Of a stretch of 64,000 bases of DNA, positions 19,326-28,108 are shown in pieces. The DNA lies in NCBI RefSeq assembly GCF_024748695.1, contig NZ_CP087176.1, positions 3,341,501-3,405,500 of the forward strand. The letters run 5' to 3'. Source of the stretch: Pseudomonas sp. B21-040 (lineage in GTDB: Bacteria > Pseudomonadota > Gammaproteobacteria > Pseudomonadales > Pseudomonadaceae). The first letter of the stretch is position 1. Every line of letters starts with the position of its first letter. A model generated the notes under the pieces. That model was not told where the DNA came from, searched no databases, and was given only the letters and a program-made list of their open reading frames with translations. The position numbers and the translations under genes were made by a program.

Positions 19326-19437
19326 CGAAAACTCCTTTCTTCACACCACGCAATGCCCCGAAGTCTGGCGCTTGTGCCAAGCTGTTGGGTGTCGGTACGC
19401 CACGCTTTTAAATCCGTTAAACCTCTGGAGCCATTAC

Positions 19438-19791
19438 ATGAACATCAGTCATGCCAAGCATGTTCGTCGAGAGTTCTACAAAGCTGTGTGGTTTTACTTC
19501 CGTGTTGTCTGGCCGATTTTTTCCATACTGCTGACGATGATCATAGTGCTCGGTCTGGTCATCAGCCACCTGGAAGGATGGGGGGCGTTTGACGGCATCT
19601 ACTTTGCCTTCGTGACCGGCCTGACCATCGGCTACGGTGACCTGGCCCCCAAACTCGCGAGCTCGCGTGTCCTTGCCATCGTGCTGGGTTTCCACGGCGT
19701 TTTGATGACGGCGATATTTGCGGCGGTGAGTATCCGGGCCATTGAAGCAACGGCTGAGGCAGCCCAATCCGAACCTCAATCCAGGGAGTAG
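19438..19791 (+). CDS. Two-transmembrane potassium channel
   Basis: This 117-residue protein is a minimal ion channel: outer helix (about 22-44), pore helix and selectivity filter TIGYGDLAP (about 63-71), inner helix (about 78-100) and a short cytoplasmic tail. TxGYGD is the K+ selectivity filter, so four subunits should make a KcsA-like pore. The ATG at 19438 has CTGGAG upstream; the longer in-frame extension to 19165 runs into the divergent potE gene and is rejected. No ligand-binding or RCK domain is present. Confidence 0.88.
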   Translation: MNISHAKHVRREFYKAVWFYFRVVWPIFSILLTMIIVLGLVISHLEGWGAFDGIYFAFVTGLTIGYGDLAPKLASSRVLAIVLGFHGVLMTAIFAAVSIRAIEATAEAAQSEPQSRE

Positions 19792-19803
19792 GCTGCCACA
19801 TCG

Positions 19804-19829
19804 CGCAGAACCGTCAGAACGGTTCTGCG
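19804..19829. terminator. Bidirectional hairpin between K+ channel and ppk2 genes
   Basis: A perfect 11-bp stem, CGCAGAACCGT and ACGGTTCTGCG with a CAGA loop, lies between two convergent genes. It includes the last codons and stop of ppk2. There is no strong T run on either side, so it may work as a weak terminator or mRNA 3' stabiliser for both transcripts. Confidence 0.6.
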
Positions 19830-20632
19830 ATGTACTTGAATTGATAATTGATCGGCTTGTAGCTGCCGATTTTGCGTTTCGGCAGCGTGACTTTCTCTTG
19901 CTTGATTTTTTTGTACGGGATGTTTTTCAGCAAGTGGGTCAGCAGGTTCAGCCGTACCGATTTTTTGTCTTCCGAACGAGCAACATGCCAAGGCGCCCAC
20001 TCGGTGTCGGTGGCCTCGAACATCTCGTCACGTGCCCGGGTGTAGTCGTCCCAGCGGTTGTAGGACTTGATGTCCATCGGCGATAGCTTCCAGATTTTGC
20101 GGCCGTCGGTGATGCGCTCCTTGAGTCGACGGGACTGCTCATCAGGGCTGACTTCCAGCCAATACTTGAAGAGCAGGACGCCGGAATTGACCAGCAGGCG
20201 TTCGAACATGGGCGCGAGCACAAAAAAGTCAGACACCTGCTTTTTGTCGCAAAAACCCATGACCCGCTCCACGCCCGCACGGTTGTACCAACTGCGGTCG
20301 AAGATCACGACTTCACCTGCCGCCGGGAAGTGCGGCATGTAGCGCTGCAGGTACATCTGGCTTTTTTCTCGTTCGTTCGGTGCTGGCAACGCCACGACAC
20401 GAAACACCCGAGGGCTGACACGTTCGGTCAGCGCCTTGATCGTGCCGCCCTTGCCGGCGCCGTCACGACCTTCGAAAACCACCACGACCTTGGCCCCGGT
20501 GGCGACGACCCACTGCTGCAATTTGACCAGTTCGACATGCAGAGTCTTCAGCTGTGCCTCGTAGTCTTTGCGGCTCAGCCCGGCGGCTTCTTTATCTGCG
20601 GAGTCGGTTACTTTAAGATTTTGTTTTTTCAT
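19814..20632 (-). CDS. ppk2: Polyphosphate kinase 2 (PPK2 family)
   Basis: This 272-residue single-domain PPK2 enzyme phosphorylates nucleotides from polyphosphate or the reverse. It has a Walker A loop GRDGAGKGG (55-63), a lid rich in arginine and lysine, and Walker B with VIFDRSWYNRAGVERVMGF. The DRSWYNR stretch is diagnostic of PPK2. Length fits the one-domain class. The C-terminal tail is basic (LPKRKIGSYKP). It stands alone; its 3' end lies inside the hairpin shared with the convergent channel gene. Confidence 0.93.
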   Translation of the reverse strand: MKKQNLKVTDSADKEAAGLSRKDYEAQLKTLHVELVKLQQWVVATGAKVVVVFEGRDGAGKGGTIKALTERVSPRVFRVVALPAPNEREKSQMYLQRYMPHFPAAGEVVIFDRSWYNRAGVERVMGFCDKKQVSDFFVLAPMFERLLVNSGVLLFKYWLEVSPDEQSRRLKERITDGRKIWKLSPMDIKSYNRWDDYTRARDEMFEATDTEWAPWHVARSEDKKSVRLNLLTHLLKNIPYKKIKQEKVTLPKRKIGSYKPINYQFKYIAEPF

Positions 20633-20755
20633 CGCAATACTTCAACCTCTTTATGCACATGAATACGGCTAGGCACCGGCGGCCAATACACGGCTAAACC
20701 GGTACGGTTTGGGATAAAGGGTAGTTCAATTTCTCAAGGACACCGTTGATGCAAG

Positions 20756-20777
20756 GCACGCCTGCGGGCAGGCGTGC
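20756..20777 (-). terminator. Hairpin directly after the SulP gene
   Basis: GCACGCCT and AGGCGTGC form a stem around GCGGGC, starting two bases after the sulP stop codon. The stem is strong but no T tract follows, so termination may be inefficient or Rho-assisted. Confidence 0.5.
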
Positions 20778-20779
20778 AA

Positions 20780-22492
20780 TTACTGTTTCTGATAATGCGC
20801 AACGGCCTGCTCCAGATTCAGGAACACCCGTGAGTCGCCCAATGCCTGGCCCAGCGGAGCATGGACAACCATCGTGGATACGCTTGGGCTCATGCCCACC
20901 AGCCACAACGAGATGCCTCTTTCTCGCAAGCGCTGTTCGGCTGACGTGAGCATTTTCAAGGCGGTGTATTCCAGGTCGAAAACGCTGCGCAGATCGAGAA
21001 TCACGACGCTGGGCGCTGCCTCTGCGATCAACGAGCGAATTTTCGAACCGAGACGTTCGGCGTTGGCAAAGAAGAGGCGACCTTCAGGCCGCAGCAGCAG
21101 CAACCCCTCAAAATGTTCATCGTCTTCGGTCTCGGCGGATGACGGGCGATAGATGTTGGTGCCGGGTTTACGCCCCAGTATGTGTACGGGCGGGTCCGAG
21201 AGCTGATAGGCCAGCGCCAGCAACGAAACGATGATCGCCACGACGATACCCTGCAGCGTGCCGAGTAACATGACCCCGACCATTGCCACAATCGCCCAGA
21301 TGAATTCTGTGCGGCGTATCGAAAGAATGTCGCGAAATTCCGAAGGCTGGATCAGGCCTATCGAATACACAATCACAACGGCGGCGAGCGTGGCATTGGG
21401 CATCAAACCAATGAAGGGTGCGAGCAGCAGGCACGTCCCCAATGCCAGCCCGGCAGTGATCAGGCCCGCCAGTTGTGATTGCGCACCGGCGAGGCGGTTG
21501 ACGGCTGTTTGGGTGGTTCCTCCGCCGGCGGCCATCGCTCCGAGAAACGCGCCACCGACGTTGGCAAAACCTGTCGCTACCAGTTCTCGATTGGGTTGCA
21601 AGGCGGGCTCGTCACTGCGCGCAAATGCGCGGCCTGCCGCGATGGTCTCGGTAAAGCTCATGAGTGCAATCCCCATCGCCGAAGGCCAGAGGTCGGACAC
21701 CATCGACCAATCGGGCAGTGTCAATGCCGGTAACCCGATCGGCACCACACCGACTGCCGACACACCAAAATGCTCCAGGTTCAGCAGGCTCATGCCGGCG
21801 ATTCCGAGCGCGACCGCAATCAGGGGCGCTGGCAATCGTGGGGTAAAGTGCTTCATGCCTATCAGGATCAGCACCATGAACACACCGACTGCCGCTGTCG
21901 GCAAAGAGGCGTGCCCCAGCCCCTGAAAGGTGGCGAGTACGTTGTGCAAAAAACCGGCTTTTTCGATGTGGATGCCCAGCAGCTTGGGCAACTGGTCGAG
22001 CACGATGACAATCCCGATGCCCGCCTTGAAACCCACCAGCACCGGGTCGGAAATGAAATTGGCTACAAAACCCAGGCGCAACATCCCCGCCAGGACCAAT
22101 ATGGCGCCGACCATCAGGGCCAGGGTGGCGGAGGCAACCACCAGCGTGGCGGTATCGCCGGAAGGGCTGATATGCCCTAGTGCGGAGGCAACCAGGATGG
22201 CCAGGGTTGTGGTGGTACTGACGCTGAGCGGTCGCGAACTGCCGAGTACGGCATAGATCGCCATCGGTACCAGCACGGTATAGAGGCCGACCTGCACGGG
22301 CAGGCCTGCAATGGTGGCGTACGCCAGGGCCTTGGGAATAACCACGGCCGCGGCGGTCAGCCCGGCGATGACATCACCCTTGAACCAGGCCGGCCGATAG
22401 TGGCCAACCCATTCCGGCAACAGGGCGCTCGCGGCCCGCCGAAAGGGGGATCCTGAAAGCCGATCATCCTGATCGCTACGTTGCTGAATCAT
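20780..22492 (-). CDS. SulP family anion transporter with STAS domain
   Basis: This 570-residue protein has an N-terminal transport region of about 12-14 helices, beginning WVGHYRPAWFKGDVIAGLTA and IPKALAYATIAGLPVQVGLY, both typical of SulP. It ends in a cytoplasmic STAS domain (about 440-560) with VVILDLRSVFDLEYTALKML. SulP proteins carry sulfate, bicarbonate or dicarboxylates; substrate here is not readable, and no carbonic anhydrase gene is adjacent. The ATG at 22492 has GGAG upstream; the frame can be opened at a TTG at 22504, which is less likely. Confidence 0.88.
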   Translation of the reverse strand: MIQQRSDQDDRLSGSPFRRAASALLPEWVGHYRPAWFKGDVIAGLTAAAVVIPKALAYATIAGLPVQVGLYTVLVPMAIYAVLGSSRPLSVSTTTTLAILVASALGHISPSGDTATLVVASATLALMVGAILVLAGMLRLGFVANFISDPVLVGFKAGIGIVIVLDQLPKLLGIHIEKAGFLHNVLATFQGLGHASLPTAAVGVFMVLILIGMKHFTPRLPAPLIAVALGIAGMSLLNLEHFGVSAVGVVPIGLPALTLPDWSMVSDLWPSAMGIALMSFTETIAAGRAFARSDEPALQPNRELVATGFANVGGAFLGAMAAGGGTTQTAVNRLAGAQSQLAGLITAGLALGTCLLLAPFIGLMPNATLAAVVIVYSIGLIQPSEFRDILSIRRTEFIWAIVAMVGVMLLGTLQGIVVAIIVSLLALAYQLSDPPVHILGRKPGTNIYRPSSAETEDDEHFEGLLLLRPEGRLFFANAERLGSKIRSLIAEAAPSVVILDLRSVFDLEYTALKMLTSAEQRLRERGISLWLVGMSPSVSTMVVHAPLGQALGDSRVFLNLEQAVAHYQKQ

Positions 22493-22657
22493 GAAGTGCT
22501 CCAACGGTCATTCAATTCAAGCAGTGGTAAATCCGGATTCAGTTGCCCACGCGCCGGCCAAACAGTGGCGTGCAGTCACTGAAACTAAAAAGATAGTCGG
22601 TGCGGGCTAGACGGAGGAGGGTGACGCCCCCTGTTGAAAGAGGGCGTCACCAATTCC

Positions 22658-23617
22658 TCAATGGAATGGGAAGATGTAGTTCATCCAGGCAGCCATGCGC
22701 AGCAAAATTTTGCGCATCACCGCGACATGGTGAAAGTGCGTGCTGTAAAGCGCCGCCTGCCCATAGGCACCGCCAGGTACTTGTTTGCTGTATTGAGCAT
22801 AGTCGGGGTCGGTTATTTCGATAATGACCGGTACCCGGCCTGCTGGCGGTGAGCCGGTAAAGCTGACCAGCGTTCCAGAGGGTTGTACTTGTCCTTCTGC
22901 AATGACGGAGATAACACTCTGAACCCGCCCCTCGAACACTTTGCCGGGAATGCCGTCGAAGGCTACTTCCGCTTCATCGCCGACTGACAAGCGCAACAGG
23001 CTGTTCTGACGCATCCATGCTGAAAAGTAATGCCCTTCTTCCGGGATGAATATCATTGAAGGGCGCAAGGGGAGCTTGGTGGCCATCATGCCCGTGCGCA
23101 AGGAAACATGGGTCACGAAGCCTTTGCTGGGGGCCCGAACGACAGTGTTGTCCAGTTCATACTGCGCAATAGACAGCTGTGCGTCTAAATCGTCGGAGCG
23201 AGCAACAACGATGTCCAGTTCACGTTGAGTGGCGAAGTTACGCTTGATCAACTCAGTGATTCGAGCACGATCAGCTTTTGCCGCGAGCAACTGTGCTTTG
23301 ATGGACTTGACCCGGTATTCGAACGGGGCGGGGTCGATTCGAAACAGCACATCACCTTTTTCCAGAGGTTCATTACCTTTGACGGGTACCTCGATCACCT
23401 GGCCAGTGACTACCGGAATCACTGGAACCGAAACGAAGTACGAGCGCGCCACCTCGGAGTAGGGGTGGTTGTAGTTCATCGTGAAAATCAATGCGCCAAC
23501 CAGCAGGATCCCGCCAAGCACTGCGGTAGGGACCGTCCATTTGTTCAGCGGTATGCGGAAAATCTTGAAAATGGCCACGCAGATGGCCGCATAGGTCAAA
23601 ACGAGCAATAGATCCAT
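22658..23617 (-). CDS. HlyD family inner-membrane adaptor, YibH/YiaV-like
   Basis: This 319-residue protein has two hydrophobic helices at the N-terminus (about 1-18 and 29-48), then the lipoyl and helical-hairpin architecture of membrane-fusion proteins, with VIPVVTGQVIEVPVKGNEPL, FRIDPAPFEYRVKSIKAQL and VGDEAEVAFDGIPGKVFEGR. It follows a DUF3302 gene with only 3 nt between stop and start, the same pairing as E. coli yibI-yibH and yiaW-yiaV. Unlike standard adaptors, there is no pump or outer-membrane channel gene beside it. The ribosome site GAGGGA lies inside the end of the upstream gene. Confidence 0.85.
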   Translation of the reverse strand: MDLLLVLTYAAICVAIFKIFRIPLNKWTVPTAVLGGILLVGALIFTMNYNHPYSEVARSYFVSVPVIPVVTGQVIEVPVKGNEPLEKGDVLFRIDPAPFEYRVKSIKAQLLAAKADRARITELIKRNFATQRELDIVVARSDDLDAQLSIAQYELDNTVVRAPSKGFVTHVSLRTGMMATKLPLRPSMIFIPEEGHYFSAWMRQNSLLRLSVGDEAEVAFDGIPGKVFEGRVQSVISVIAEGQVQPSGTLVSFTGSPPAGRVPVIIEITDPDYAQYSKQVPGGAYGQAALYSTHFHHVAVMRKILLRMAAWMNYIFPFH

Positions 23618-23620
23618 GGC

Positions 23621-23992
23621 TTAGATTCCCTCACCGCGATTGTCCGACGCCGGGATGTGCCCCGCAGTACGTGTCGCCGCTTCCAGTTGCTCAATCCGAT
23701 TGTTCAGGGCAGCAACCTGTTCCTCCAGACGAACGACATGGACCTGCGTCGACTTGCCATCACCAAATCCCCAGCCCCGATCGTCCCGGTACGCCATCGC
23801 CCAGATCCACAGAAATGGCCAAAGGGCATGCAGGGTGAACAGGCTGACCCAACCGGTTGCATGGATCGCATCCTGGTGCGGGTGATTTCGGTGCACGGCG
23901 ATTTCGTAAGGAATGTCGTGCAGTGCGATGACCCCGTAAAACAGGACAAACCCGACAAAAAACAACAGGCCTAATGCGAAATAATCAAGCAT
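23621..23992 (-). CDS. DUF3302 family small inner-membrane protein, YibI/YiaW-like
   Basis: This 123-residue protein begins MLDYFALGLLFFVGFVLFYG, has two membrane helices (about 4-25 and 50-70) and the motif IALHDIPYEIAVHRNHPHQD that marks DUF3302. A short coiled coil (VRLEEQVAALNNRIEQLEAA) ends the protein. The start at 23992 is chosen because the upstream in-frame extension to 24187 is encoded by a CACACG microsatellite and has no family resemblance. It is co-transcribed with the adaptor gene. Function unknown; the pair has been suggested to act in envelope transport. Confidence 0.85.
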   Translation of the reverse strand: MLDYFALGLLFFVGFVLFYGVIALHDIPYEIAVHRNHPHQDAIHATGWVSLFTLHALWPFLWIWAMAYRDDRGWGFGDGKSTQVHVVRLEEQVAALNNRIEQLEAATRTAGHIPASDNRGEGI

Positions 23993-24363
23993 GACGGACG
24001 CCTCCGGGCACGAGCAATGTATTGGGCTCAGTGTAGTCACGGATTTTATGAGTGCGGGCAGTCCTGAAAGCTGAAAGTAAATAAAGAAGCGCTGCGTGCA
24101 CCGGCACGTATTGTTTGGCGCGCGGTTGGATGGACTTGTCGATGCGCCGCAATGCATCTGCGACGGCACGCACACGCACACGCACACGCACCGTAAAAGG
24201 AATCAGTTCAAAAAAAACCATAACAACTCCGGCAATTCAATTGTCCGCGAATGCAGGCTTGCCTTGGCACATGGCCAATGACAGAGCCTGCAGGCGAGCT
24301 ATTGAAAGGATCTTCTTAATTGTTGCGGTGTTCTAGGTCGTTTTATGCGACCGATAGTAATTG
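23993..24363. other. Intergenic region upstream of the DUF3302-adaptor pair
   Basis: These 371 bases hold no convincing gene. The notable item is a hexamer repeat at 24168-24191. The flanks are AT-rich near 24200-24240 and 24300-24360. The promoter of the DUF3302 operon should lie here, and the end of the alcohol dehydrogenase gene borders it on the right. Confidence 0.6.
24168..24191. repeat. Hexanucleotide tandem repeat (ACGCAC)4
   Basis: Four perfect copies of ACGCAC run without interruption, about 175 bases upstream of the DUF3302 gene. Copy-number change would shift spacing by six bases, with no effect on reading frames. Confidence 0.85.
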
Positions 24364-25395
24364 TCATTTACTGGCATCCAGCACGACGCGGTAACGCGCC
24401 TTGCCACTGCGCAGATGGTCGATGGCCTCGTTGACCTGGCTCATCGCAAACACCTCGACCTGCGGCAGGATCTGATGACGCGCGCAGAATTCCAGCATGG
24501 TCGCGGTGTTGCTGGGCGAACCGACCGGCGAGCCAGACAGGCTCTTTTGCCTGGGAATCAGGTCGAACACATGCACTGGAATGGCGCTGGGCACTATGCC
24601 CACAAAATGCAGGCGACCTTTACCCCGCAAGGTGGCGAGCATGGCCGCCCAATCGAGGTCTGCGCTGGCACTGACCAGGAGAAAATCCAGGGTCCCGGCA
24701 ATGGATTTCAGGGCATTACTGTCGGTAGAGGCAATGACGTTGTGCGCACCAAGGCGCTTGGCTTCATCCTGCTTGCTCAGCGATGAGGTAAAAGCCGTGA
24801 CCTCGCAGCCCCAGGCATTAAGAAAGCGCAATGCCAGGTGACCAAGGCCCCCGATCCCGACCACACCGACCCGGTCAGTGGGCTTGACGCCAAACTCCAC
24901 CAGCGGGTTGAACACCGTCGAGCCGGCGCAGAACAATGGACCGGCCTTGGCCGGGTCGAGCGCGTCCGGAATCGGCAGAGCCCAGGCCCAGTGTGACCAC
25001 AGGCGGTCGGCGAAGCCTCCGTTGCTGCCGATGATGGTCGGTTTGGCCGTGTTGCAGAGCTGGTGAGAGCCTTCGATACACGAAGAACAATGCATGCAAC
25101 TGCCCTTGAACCAGCCAATGCCCACCCGTTGTCCCATTTCGAGGCCGCGTACCTGTGGGCCCATGCGAACAATACGGCCGACCACCTCGTGACCGGGGAT
25201 AAACGGGTAGTGGCTGATACCCCATTCGTTGTCGATCATCGACTGGTCGGAATGGCAGACGCCGCAATACTCCACGGCGACTTCTACCTCATCGCTTCCC
25301 AGTGGGCCGGGATCATAGCTATAGCGTTCCAGTGGAGCGCCTGCTGTCGTTGCGGCCCAGCCGGTGAATGTCGTGAGTTCGGTGCTGTCGCTCAT
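24364..25395 (-). CDS. Zinc-dependent alcohol dehydrogenase (cinnamyl-alcohol/YahK-like)
   Basis: This 343-residue medium-chain dehydrogenase reduces aldehydes or oxidises alcohols with NADP(H). The catalytic zinc region is EYCGVCHSDQSMIDNEWG with PFIPGHEVVGRIV. The structural zinc cysteines are in GSCMHCSSCIEGSHQLC and the cofactor site is VGVVGIGGLGHLALRF. These match the CAD/YahK branch, which reduces a broad set of aldehydes. It stands alone between a DUF3302 operon and a TRIC-type gene, with no regulator adjacent. Confidence 0.9.
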   Translation of the reverse strand: MSDSTELTTFTGWAATTAGAPLERYSYDPGPLGSDEVEVAVEYCGVCHSDQSMIDNEWGISHYPFIPGHEVVGRIVRMGPQVRGLEMGQRVGIGWFKGSCMHCSSCIEGSHQLCNTAKPTIIGSNGGFADRLWSHWAWALPIPDALDPAKAGPLFCAGSTVFNPLVEFGVKPTDRVGVVGIGGLGHLALRFLNAWGCEVTAFTSSLSKQDEAKRLGAHNVIASTDSNALKSIAGTLDFLLVSASADLDWAAMLATLRGKGRLHFVGIVPSAIPVHVFDLIPRQKSLSGSPVGSPSNTATMLEFCARHQILPQVEVFAMSQVNEAIDHLRSGKARYRVVLDASK

Positions 25396-25547
25396 GGGAT
25401 ACCTCCAAATCAGGAGGCCGCTCGGGAGGCGCGGCGTCGACAGGCAAGTGTAGCGGGTCGTTTGGCGTTGTCCCGGTTAGCGATGGGTGGGGCAGACGCG
25501 TGGGGCAGGGGGCTGCAACCGGGTGTCTACACCGCTATCGGCCCGGC

Positions 25548-26156
25548 TTATCCCTGTTTGGTAGAGAAAAAAGCAGGCATCTGGAGCCCGTAGTAAATGA
25601 CGAGAAACCTGAACCCTGAGGTGAATATCAAGGCGATCCAGCCGGCGATTTGAATCGTGGGGAATGTATCGCGCAGCAAGACGTACAGGATGCACCCCAG
25701 CAGGATTGGCGTGGCGTATATCTCGCGTGACATTAACAACGAAGCCCTGCCAGCCAGCACATCACGGGCGATGCCGCCGCCAATGCTGGTCAGCAAGCCC
25801 ATCATTACTGCCAAAGGTGCCGCGAGCTGCAAAGACAGCACTTTTTCAGTGGCAACTATTGCGAACAGCGCGGCCGCAAAACCATCGAGATACAGCAGCA
25901 GCTGATAGCGTTTATGCAATCTATTGGTGAGAAAAAAAGCCACCAGTGAGGTAACCAATGCGACCCAGATGTAGTTGAAGTCTGCAAACCAGAAAATCGG
26001 TTGATCGAGCAACAGGTCGCGAAGGGTGCCACCACCAATAGCGGTGATGATCCCCAAAACCACGGCTCCGAACAGATCGACACCGACTCTTTGGATAGCC
26101 AGCAACCCGGTAATGGCGAACACGGCGGTGCCCAACATTTGCTGAAAATAAAGCAT
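25548..26156 (-). CDS. TRIC/UPF0126 family cation channel-like membrane protein (YadS/YicG-like)
   Basis: This 202-residue membrane protein has seven predicted helices built as an inverted repeat. Each half contains a glycine-rich motif, GGGTLRDLLL and GGGIARDVLAG, the mark of UPF0126, now grouped with trimeric intracellular cation (TRIC) channels. Relatives conduct K+ or, in some studies, carry glycine. It appears monocistronic, with the start at 26156 followed by MLYFQQMLGTAVFAITG. Confidence 0.9.
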   Translation of the reverse strand: MLYFQQMLGTAVFAITGLLAIQRVGVDLFGAVVLGIITAIGGGTLRDLLLDQPIFWFADFNYIWVALVTSLVAFFLTNRLHKRYQLLLYLDGFAAALFAIVATEKVLSLQLAAPLAVMMGLLTSIGGGIARDVLAGRASLLMSREIYATPILLGCILYVLLRDTFPTIQIAGWIALIFTSGFRFLVIYYGLQMPAFFSTKQG

Positions 26157-26368
26157 CCGTTACTCCGTTCTCAGGTTGCCCATCAGGTGAGCTATGGCGA
26201 TAGTCTAGTGGGTTTGCGCATTTTCGAGCCTGGATAAGCGCCACGACTGAAACCGGGATGACAGAGATTTTCTGTTAGCTCAACCAAAGAGCTATTTAGT
26301 CGAGTTATGTAGCTAACGTACGCGATTATGTTGTTATCTATCGAAATGTAGTGAGGAGAGTTACCAGC

Positions 26369-26878
26369 ATGACTCGAAAATCACCCCGCATCAATGAGGT
26401 CATCACGGCGCTCGATCTGGAGCCTCATGTAGAAGGAGGCTACTACCGCAGAACCTATCAATCCGATGATCAGAGTCTCGTCACAACAACCGGTGGCCAG
26501 CGTTACCGGATGACGTCCATTTATTACCTGTTAACGAGAGATTCCCCGGTTGGCCATTTCCACCTGAACCAGTCCGACATTGTTCATTACTACCATCTGG
26601 GCGATGCCATTGAGTACACGCTCATTTTTCCGGACGGCACTCTGACAACCGTCACGATGGGCAGCGATGTCATCGCGGGAGAATGTTTGCAATTGACTGT
26701 ACCGGGCGGCGTTTGGAAAGCTTCGCGGCTTACGGACGGATTGGCGGGATTTGGTCTGATCAGCGAAGCGGTGTCGCCAGGGTTTGATTTTGCGGATATG
26801 GAAATGGGTGATCGGCAAAAGCTCAGCGAACAGTTTGCCGAGCATTCGATGTTGATAGAAAGGCTCACGCACGGATGA
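26369..26878 (+). CDS. DUF985 cupin-like protein
   Basis: This 169-residue protein has the DUF985 beta-barrel signature: LEPHVEGGYYRRTYQSDD at the start, then YYLLTRDSPVGHFHLNQSDI and LTVPGGVWKASRL. Histidines and glutamates in these segments could bind a metal or sugar-like ligand, as in cupins, but no reaction is established for this family here. The ATG at 26369 has GAGGAGAG upstream; an in-frame ATG at 26351 has none. The upstream 200 bases are AT-rich and presumably carry its promoter. Confidence 0.85.
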   Translation: MTRKSPRINEVITALDLEPHVEGGYYRRTYQSDDQSLVTTTGGQRYRMTSIYYLLTRDSPVGHFHLNQSDIVHYYHLGDAIEYTLIFPDGTLTTVTMGSDVIAGECLQLTVPGGVWKASRLTDGLAGFGLISEAVSPGFDFADMEMGDRQKLSEQFAEHSMLIERLTHG

Positions 26879-27112
26879 ATGGCTGGAGGTGAATTGGCGC
26901 TGCAAAATCTGTGGGCAACGAGGCTAATCCTGAAATACGTTGTTACGTGTAATGTATATTATGTTAAATCATAGATTATGTCCGTATCCCTAGCGTCCGC
27001 TTTCCTCTTGGTATGCATCTCCAGCAATCGACGCTCGAACCGTCTGATCATGTATGACCCGCCTCGGGAAGCTTCGGCTCAGCGTTCGATGGCAGGCACC
27101 CAGTTCAAAGCA

Positions 27113-27778
27113 TCAGCCGGCTACCGCTGCGGCGACAAGACCGGCGCAGCGAACTTCGCCTATGGGACATTGAAGGACTCTATAAATCTCAAAAACCACC
27201 TGCATCGTTGCGTCTTCGATCGTTCCTTCATTGCGGCATAAAACCCAGCCGTTATCTGCAATCGCTTGCTCGAACGCCTGGGTACAAGCGACATGTTCTT
27301 CCAGCTTATGGATCACCGTACTACTCAGTCCACGACGTCGTGCCGCTGCCCTTGCCCATGAAATTTCAGGGTTGGTGACAACCCCGACATGCAGATCTGG
27401 CACTTGCACGTTTCGATCAATGTTCAACTGTAGAATTTCTGCAAACGGGACTAGCCGGCGAAACGCGGCATCAGACGGGTACCAGCGATCGATCAAGATG
27501 ATGCTGTCTTGTGGCTGTTTAGACAGAACGTGCTGGGAAATCCAGGTACGGCTATCTGCAAAGCGCTCACAAACCTCCAACTCCAAATCCCGGGTGGGAT
27601 TTCTGACGAGCTTGTTAACGAGGGTCATTGTTTCACGCCGATAGGGATCGCTTTTTTTCTCGCAAAGTCGGATCACCTTTTTGTTGTCCGCCCTCAGTAC
27701 TTTCGTAACGGCCTCCAAAAGTGTGGTTTTTCCGGCTCCCTTGGGCCCATCTAGAGAAACAAACAGCGGACGATTCAT
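27113..27778 (-). CDS. Thymidylate-kinase-like P-loop nucleotide kinase
   Basis: This 221-residue protein has a P-loop GPKGAGKTT (11-19), the DRWYPSD motif expected of thymidylate kinases (DR-Y/H-S) and a basic lid-like stretch AAARRRGLSS. It probably phosphorylates a nucleoside or nucleotide. It is not the housekeeping tmk: sequence is divergent and the C-terminus ends in an alanine-rich tail. It lies alone in AT-rich surroundings between a cupin gene and the 3' end of the injection-system operon. Whether it belongs to that accessory island is unclear. Confidence 0.7.
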   Translation of the reverse strand: MNRPLFVSLDGPKGAGKTTLLEAVTKVLRADNKKVIRLCEKKSDPYRRETMTLVNKLVRNPTRDLELEVCERFADSRTWISQHVLSKQPQDSIILIDRWYPSDAAFRRLVPFAEILQLNIDRNVQVPDLHVGVVTNPEISWARAAARRRGLSSTVIHKLEEHVACTQAFEQAIADNGWVLCRNEGTIEDATMQVVFEIYRVLQCPIGEVRCAGLVAAAVAG

Positions 27779-28108
27779 TCTTCAAATATCGATTGATACA
27801 CGGTTTTTTTTGCCCGGCTCTTGCGCTGGAACCGCTTGGCGCGGCTACCCGAATCGGGTGGAAGGCCCTATGAACAGGCATTGCTGAGCACTCTAACCCA
27901 GTTTCTGACCCAAGGGTCTCAAAACCAAGAGTCACAGTTGCTTATGAACACCGGTCATCGCCCATAAGTTAAATCATGTATCTGGTGGAGCTTCTCTCGC
28001 ATCCATCCACTTCCCGGCACCCGGAAGCAATTCTTCGACGTTCACGGATCTGTCGTTGCAGTGTGCCTAATTCAATCGACGCAAATCCCCTTCTGAATCT
28101 GCGCCCCG
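27779..28108. other. Intergenic region at 3' end of the eCIS operon
   Basis: No gene is visible in 330 bases. It contains the promoter region of the kinase gene (AT-rich, 27779-27815) and a weak imperfect hairpin at 28010-28027 (CTTCCCGG/CCGGAAG) that might end the eCIS transcript. No T tract follows it. Confidence 0.5.

Noticed and set aside
23993..24187. N-terminal extension of the DUF3302 gene beginning MCVCVCV
   Set aside because: It is encoded by the hexamer repeat and AT-rich spacer; the family start MLDYF is internal at 23992.
26978..27241. An 87-codon plus-strand frame near the thymidylate-kinase-like gene
   Set aside because: It has no ribosome site or family likeness and overlaps the kinase 3' end in antisense.
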